64,000 bases of DNA from assembly GCA_963668365.1 (NCBI GenBank), contig OY764266.1, positions 3,348,001 to 3,412,000 on the forward strand, written 5' to 3'. The notes beneath the pieces are model-generated. The model searched no databases. It was not told where the DNA came from and saw only the letters and a list, made by a program, of their open reading frames with translations. This document shows positions 60,918 to 64,000 of the stretch, piece by piece (position 1 is the stretch's first letter; every line of letters starts with the position of its first letter). This stretch comes from VXNE01 sp963668365. Lineage in GTDB: Bacteria > Pseudomonadota > Gammaproteobacteria > Pseudomonadales > Azotimanducaceae. The translations under genes and the position numbers were made by a program.

Positions 60918-62309
60918 GTGGTTCGAGACAGCATGGCGCCGCCCGGCAGACCTCTGCTTTCCCCGATAGCGCGCGGACCCCAACGCCGGTGGCGGGCAAC
61001 CTGCCGGACTCTCCTCGCTACCATCGGCCTGGCCGGGTGCGTCGTCACTCAGACTGTGCGCGTGGTGGACATGACGCCGCCCGAAACGCTGACCGAAACC
61101 GTTCCCGAAGAGTTGCTGCTTGATGTCGGCGTCGAGATATTCGACGCCAATGTTCCCGAGGAATTCGACGAGCAGATCAAGGCCAATATCTCCCCGGACG
61201 TGAGGCGGGCGGAGGGCAATTACCTCGCCTACTACCTGAAGAACCTGCTGCAATCCACGGGCAATTGGGGCGCGGTGCGCGTGGTTCCTCGGGCGACCCA
61301 CGCGGTCGACGTTACCGTCCAGGCGACCATCGAGCACTCCGACGGCGAATCCCTGGCGCTGCGCGCACGCGCGACCGACGTGCTCGGCACGGTCTGGTTC
61401 GACAAGGAATATCGCGCTCTCGCCAGCAAGTACGCCTACGACTCCGCGTACGAACAGACGATCGACCCGTTTCAAAGCGTCTACAGAAACATTGCCGACG
61501 ACATGGTCGCGTATCTCAAGGAGCTCGATCCGGATCGAATCAGGACGATCCGCACCGCGGCCGAAATGCGGTTCGCCCGCGACTTCGTGCCCGACGCGTT
61601 TGCGAGCTACATCACCCCGAGCAGGTCCGGGAGATTCGAATTGCGACGCCTCCCCGCCGAGGGCGACCAGAACCTCGCGCGCGTCCGACGCGTGCGCGAA
61701 CGCGAGTACCTGTTCATCGATACCCTCGACGAATACTACGAGTCGTTCGGCACCAACATGTTTTCGCCCTACCAGAACTGGCGGCGCGCCACCTACGACG
61801 AGGCAATCACCCACAAGCGCGCCAAACAGCAGGCGCGGTCCCGCGCCATCGCCGGTTCGGCCGCGGTCGTCAGCGGCATCGCCACCCAGGCCACCGCCGA
61901 AAATGCCGTGACGTACTACGGCGGCGTCGTCGGCATCATCGGCGGCGCCGCGTTGTTGAAGACTGCGCTGGACAAGCGGGCTGAAGCGCGGGTCAGCGCG
62001 GACATGCTGCAGGAGCTCGGCATGTCGGCCGAGGCGGCGATATCGCCGTATACCCTGGAGCTGGAAAATCAGGTCGTGCAGTTGCAGGGAAGCGTCGAAG
62101 CGCAATACCGGGAGCTTCGTCGCATCCTGAAGGAGGCCTACTACCGGGAATTGGGACTGGTGCTTCCGGAAGCGCCGGAAGCAGCGGTGGACGCGAACGT
62201 CTCCGAGCCATGCGGGGATGGCTTGGAAGACAGCGCCTGCGAACAGGGGCAGGACGAGACGCCCAACCACGCGCAGGTACCCACGGGACACTCGATCCGT
62301 CAACAATGA
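60918..62309 (+). CDS. Predicted outer-membrane lipoprotein of unknown family
   Basis: A 463-residue protein. A signal segment ends at IGLAGCVVT, a good lipobox. Residues about 45-230 form a mixed alpha/beta domain (LLDVGVEIFDANVPEEFDEQIKANISPDVRRAEGNYLAYYLKNLL...AVDVTVQATIEHSDGESLALRARATDVLG). A small Ala/Gly hydrophobic stretch (about 305-345) and a C-terminal helix with coiled-coil character follow. The first domain recalls periplasmic assembly or curli-type lipoproteins only loosely; I do not recognise a family. GTG 60918 has GAAGG 5 nt upstream and follows the previous stop by 1 bp. The stop overlaps the next ATG. Confidence 0.72.
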   Translation: MVRDSMAPPGRPLLSPIARGPQRRWRATCRTLLATIGLAGCVVTQTVRVVDMTPPETLTETVPEELLLDVGVEIFDANVPEEFDEQIKANISPDVRRAEGNYLAYYLKNLLQSTGNWGAVRVVPRATHAVDVTVQATIEHSDGESLALRARATDVLGTVWFDKEYRALASKYAYDSAYEQTIDPFQSVYRNIADDMVAYLKELDPDRIRTIRTAAEMRFARDFVPDAFASYITPSRSGRFELRRLPAEGDQNLARVRRVREREYLFIDTLDEYYESFGTNMFSPYQNWRRATYDEAITHKRAKQQARSRAIAGSAAVVSGIATQATAENAVTYYGGVVGIIGGAALLKTALDKRAEARVSADMLQELGMSAEAAISPYTLELENQVVQLQGSVEAQYRELRRILKEAYYRELGLVLPEAPEAAVDANVSEPCGDGLEDSACEQGQDETPNHAQVPTGHSIRQQ

Positions 62310-63835
62310 CCGAGTCCGAAAACCGCGACCGCGTAGTCATCACGCCCGCGTCGGCACCCCTCTCAAGGCAGGATAACCCGCGGCGGACGCGCCTGCCGAA
62401 ACCATCGCCGGGAACCCTCGTGCTCGCCGGAGTCCTCGTCGCGCTGCTCGCTGTCGCAACCTGGATTGTCTTTGTCTTGCCGGACCACGTCGACGACGTG
62501 CAGACTGTCGCAATCGACGCCTCGCCGGACGACGTTCAGCCTGCCGGGGACAATGGCGGCATCGATGCTTCCGTGGAAGACGTCGTCCCCCCGTTTCGCG
62601 AGAGCGAACTCGCGAAGGCAAAGGAGCAGGCGAACGCGACCATTGCTGAAGTCGTAGAGCTGCAACGCCTGCTCGAACAGAAAATGAACGTCGAGAGCTG
62701 GGCAAGCGAGGCTTACGCCGCCGTGCTGGACCAGGCGATCGAAGGAGACCGGCTGTTCGAGGAAGCCCGGTATCACGAGGCGCAGGCCGGGTACGAAGCC
62801 GCGGCGGAGGGCCTTCGTGCGTTGCGCGACGAGGGTCTCGCAAAGGTCGAGGACGCCGTCGCCCGCGGAGGGGCGGCGCTCGATGCCCTCGCAAGCGAGG
62901 AAGCCGCCGCGGCATTCGCCGAGGCCCTGGCGATACAGCCGGACAATGCCCAGGCACTTGCCGGCGCCGACCGCGCGGCGCTTCAGCCGCAAGTGCTGGA
63001 GCTTGTGCGGGCCGGGGAACGGGCGCGGCTGCGCGGAGACCTGAAGCGGGCCGACGAACTCTTTCGCCAGGCGCGATCGCGGGACCCGCTCACCCGGGGC
63101 GTGGATGCCAAGATCAGGGAGGTCCGGGCCGCCCGCGCCGAGATTGCTTACCGGGAGGCGCTTTCCGCTGCATTCGCCGCCCTGGAGCGAGGCGAATTCG
63201 ACGACGCCGAAGCCGCCTTCGACCGCGTTCTTTCGACGCGGCCGGAGGATGCCGGCGCGCTGGCCGGGTTGCAGCAGACCGGGCAACGCCGCACGTTGTC
63301 GCGAATCGACGCGCTGCGCGCGCAGGCCGCCGTCCAGGAAGATGCCGACGACTGGGAGGGAGCCCTCGCGACATTCGACGCCGCCCTCGAGATCGACTCC
63401 TCCCTGCAATTCGCGCGCGACGGTCGCGCGCGTCTGCGCCAGCGGGTGGAACTAGTCCGTGACATGGACACCATCCTGGACGACCCGGCGGCGCTTTCCG
63501 AAGACGCCCTGTTCGACGAGGCGAAAGCCCTGCTCGCGAACGCGCGCGCGCAGGCCGGCGCCGGCGGCGCATTCGAGGCGAAGACCCGGGCGTTGGCTGA
63601 ACTGCTGTCGCGGGCCGCGGAACCCGTCGAACTGGTGCTGGTCTCCGACAACGCAACGGACGTGGTCGTCCAGAAGGTCGCCACGCTCGGGAGTTTCAAG
63701 CGCCACGCGCTGAACCTGCGGCCAGGTCGCTACGTCATCGTCGGCAGCCGCGACGGTTGCCGCGACGTGCGAGTGGAGATCCTCCTCGAAGCTGGGCTGC
63801 CCCCAGTGACAGTGCGCTGCGAAGAGCGCATCTGA
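62306..63835 (+). CDS. Inner-membrane-anchored TPR-like/coiled-coil protein
   Basis: The 509-residue protein has a short cytoplasmic N-terminus, one TM segment (about 36-58, TLVLAGVLVALLAVATWIVFVL) and a long helical periplasmic part with TPR-like units (ADELFRQARSRDPLTRGVDAKI, REALSAAFAALERGEFDDAEAAFDRVL, ADDWEGALATFDAALEIDSSLQFA). It ends in a small beta domain with LRPGRYVIVGSRDGCRDVRVEILLEAG, reminiscent of a PEGA-like fold. ATG overlaps the preceding lipoprotein stop (ATGA). Probably part of one envelope complex with its neighbours. Confidence 0.78.
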   Translation: MTESENRDRVVITPASAPLSRQDNPRRTRLPKPSPGTLVLAGVLVALLAVATWIVFVLPDHVDDVQTVAIDASPDDVQPAGDNGGIDASVEDVVPPFRESELAKAKEQANATIAEVVELQRLLEQKMNVESWASEAYAAVLDQAIEGDRLFEEARYHEAQAGYEAAAEGLRALRDEGLAKVEDAVARGGAALDALASEEAAAAFAEALAIQPDNAQALAGADRAALQPQVLELVRAGERARLRGDLKRADELFRQARSRDPLTRGVDAKIREVRAARAEIAYREALSAAFAALERGEFDDAEAAFDRVLSTRPEDAGALAGLQQTGQRRTLSRIDALRAQAAVQEDADDWEGALATFDAALEIDSSLQFARDGRARLRQRVELVRDMDTILDDPAALSEDALFDEAKALLANARAQAGAGGAFEAKTRALAELLSRAAEPVELVLVSDNATDVVVQKVATLGSFKRHALNLRPGRYVIVGSRDGCRDVRVEILLEAGLPPVTVRCEERI

Positions 63836-63855
63836 CAACGGCAAGGAACGGTCGC

Positions 63856-64000
63856 ATGGAAGATGCCAGGGCGACGATCAAACCCGTCGCGTTCCGGCCC
63901 ACCGCGCCGGACGGGAGACGGAAGATCATCCGCCTCAACCCGTGGCAGTCGGCGGGCATCGTGCTTGCCGTCGGCGCCGCCTGGTTCCTGTGGTTCATGT
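63856..64000 (+). CDS. N-terminus of a membrane protein (cut by window end)
   Basis: ATG 63856 opens a frame that runs to the window end (48 residues seen). The visible part is a basic N-terminus (ending GRRKIIRLNPWQSAG) and the beginning of a TM segment IVLAVGAAWFLWFM. It starts 20 bp after the preceding gene and shares its topology. The rest is outside the window. Confidence 0.6.
   Translation, partial: MEDARATIKPVAFRPTAPDGRRKIIRLNPWQSAGIVLAVGAAWFLWFM

Noticed and set aside
60012..62306. Minus-strand ORF of 764 codons and a PGEG-repeat ORF at 59656-60303
   Set aside because: Both are reverse readings of the 30-bp repeat and the lipoprotein genes. The plus-strand genes have lipobox signals and tight junctions.

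Overview
The window looks like part of a high-GC (roughly 60-65% by eye) marine gammaproteobacterial chromosome. Three things point there: the syntenic block ftsK-lolA-rarA-serS-cysG facing tusDCBE, typical of Gammaproteobacteria; two large TonB-dependent receptors with an alginate lyase locus; and several sulfatases, Fe/2OG dioxygenases, ankyrin fragments and an LRR protein, a mix common in marine or sponge-associated lineages. The species is not identifiable from sequence alone. GTG and TTG starts with 1-4 bp stop/start overlaps are common. No rRNA, tRNA or CRISPR array was recognised.

Left end, 1-7.6 kb: an accessory and probably defence region. It holds the tail of an ankyrin-repeat gene, a hipBA-type toxin-antitoxin pair, and a 938-residue single-chain fusion of a TOTE-type archaeo-eukaryotic primase, an SF2 helicase and a DUF559 nuclease. 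A small inverted-repeat element between 15-bp direct repeats separates the fusion gene from a divergent 779-residue 2OG-Fe(II) oxygenase. 7.6-17.6 kb: an alginate utilisation locus with an outer-membrane TonB-dependent receptor, a GntR/FCD regulator, a PL6 lyase, a PL17 oligo-alginate lyase and an MFS hexuronate-type transporter. The receptor promoter carries GntR-like palindromes, so a local regulatory circuit is likely.

17.7-31.2 kb: a Uma2-type nuclease-fold protein, a SnoaL-like protein, a sulfatase fused to an esterase, a short methionyl-tRNA synthetase behind a strong terminator and a Met-rich mini-ORF, a zinc-ribbon methyltransferase, a second sulfatase, a PhyH-type dioxygenase and a second TonB-dependent receptor. 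31.4-37.2 kb: a secreted FG-GAP protein ending in a DsbD-N-like domain, a two-component system whose regulator gene contains a 12-G run, a rhodanese and an outer-membrane beta-barrel. 37.3-40.9 kb: vapBC with a frameshifted toxin, an ankyrin remnant and a secreted 17-repeat LRR protein.

41-50.4 kb is core: tusDCBE (tRNA 2-thiouridine sulfur relay), cysG, serS, rarA, lolA, ftsK, then an ECF sigma factor with a putative membrane anti-sigma partner. 50.4-53.4 kb: a Schlafen/AlbA_2-like gene bracketed by two related REP-like sequences, then a TonB protein. 53.4-58.3 kb: gamma-glutamyltransferase, msrB, alaA, an FAD oxidoreductase and tusA. 58.5-64 kb: a compact run of unrecognised envelope genes (periplasmic TPR plus TonB-C-like protein, collagen-like lipoprotein with a 30-bp VNTR, a second lipoprotein, a membrane-anchored TPR-like protein and a gene cut by the window end). 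This run is the best candidate for an undescribed envelope complex. The primase-helicase-nuclease fusion is the clearest conflict system.
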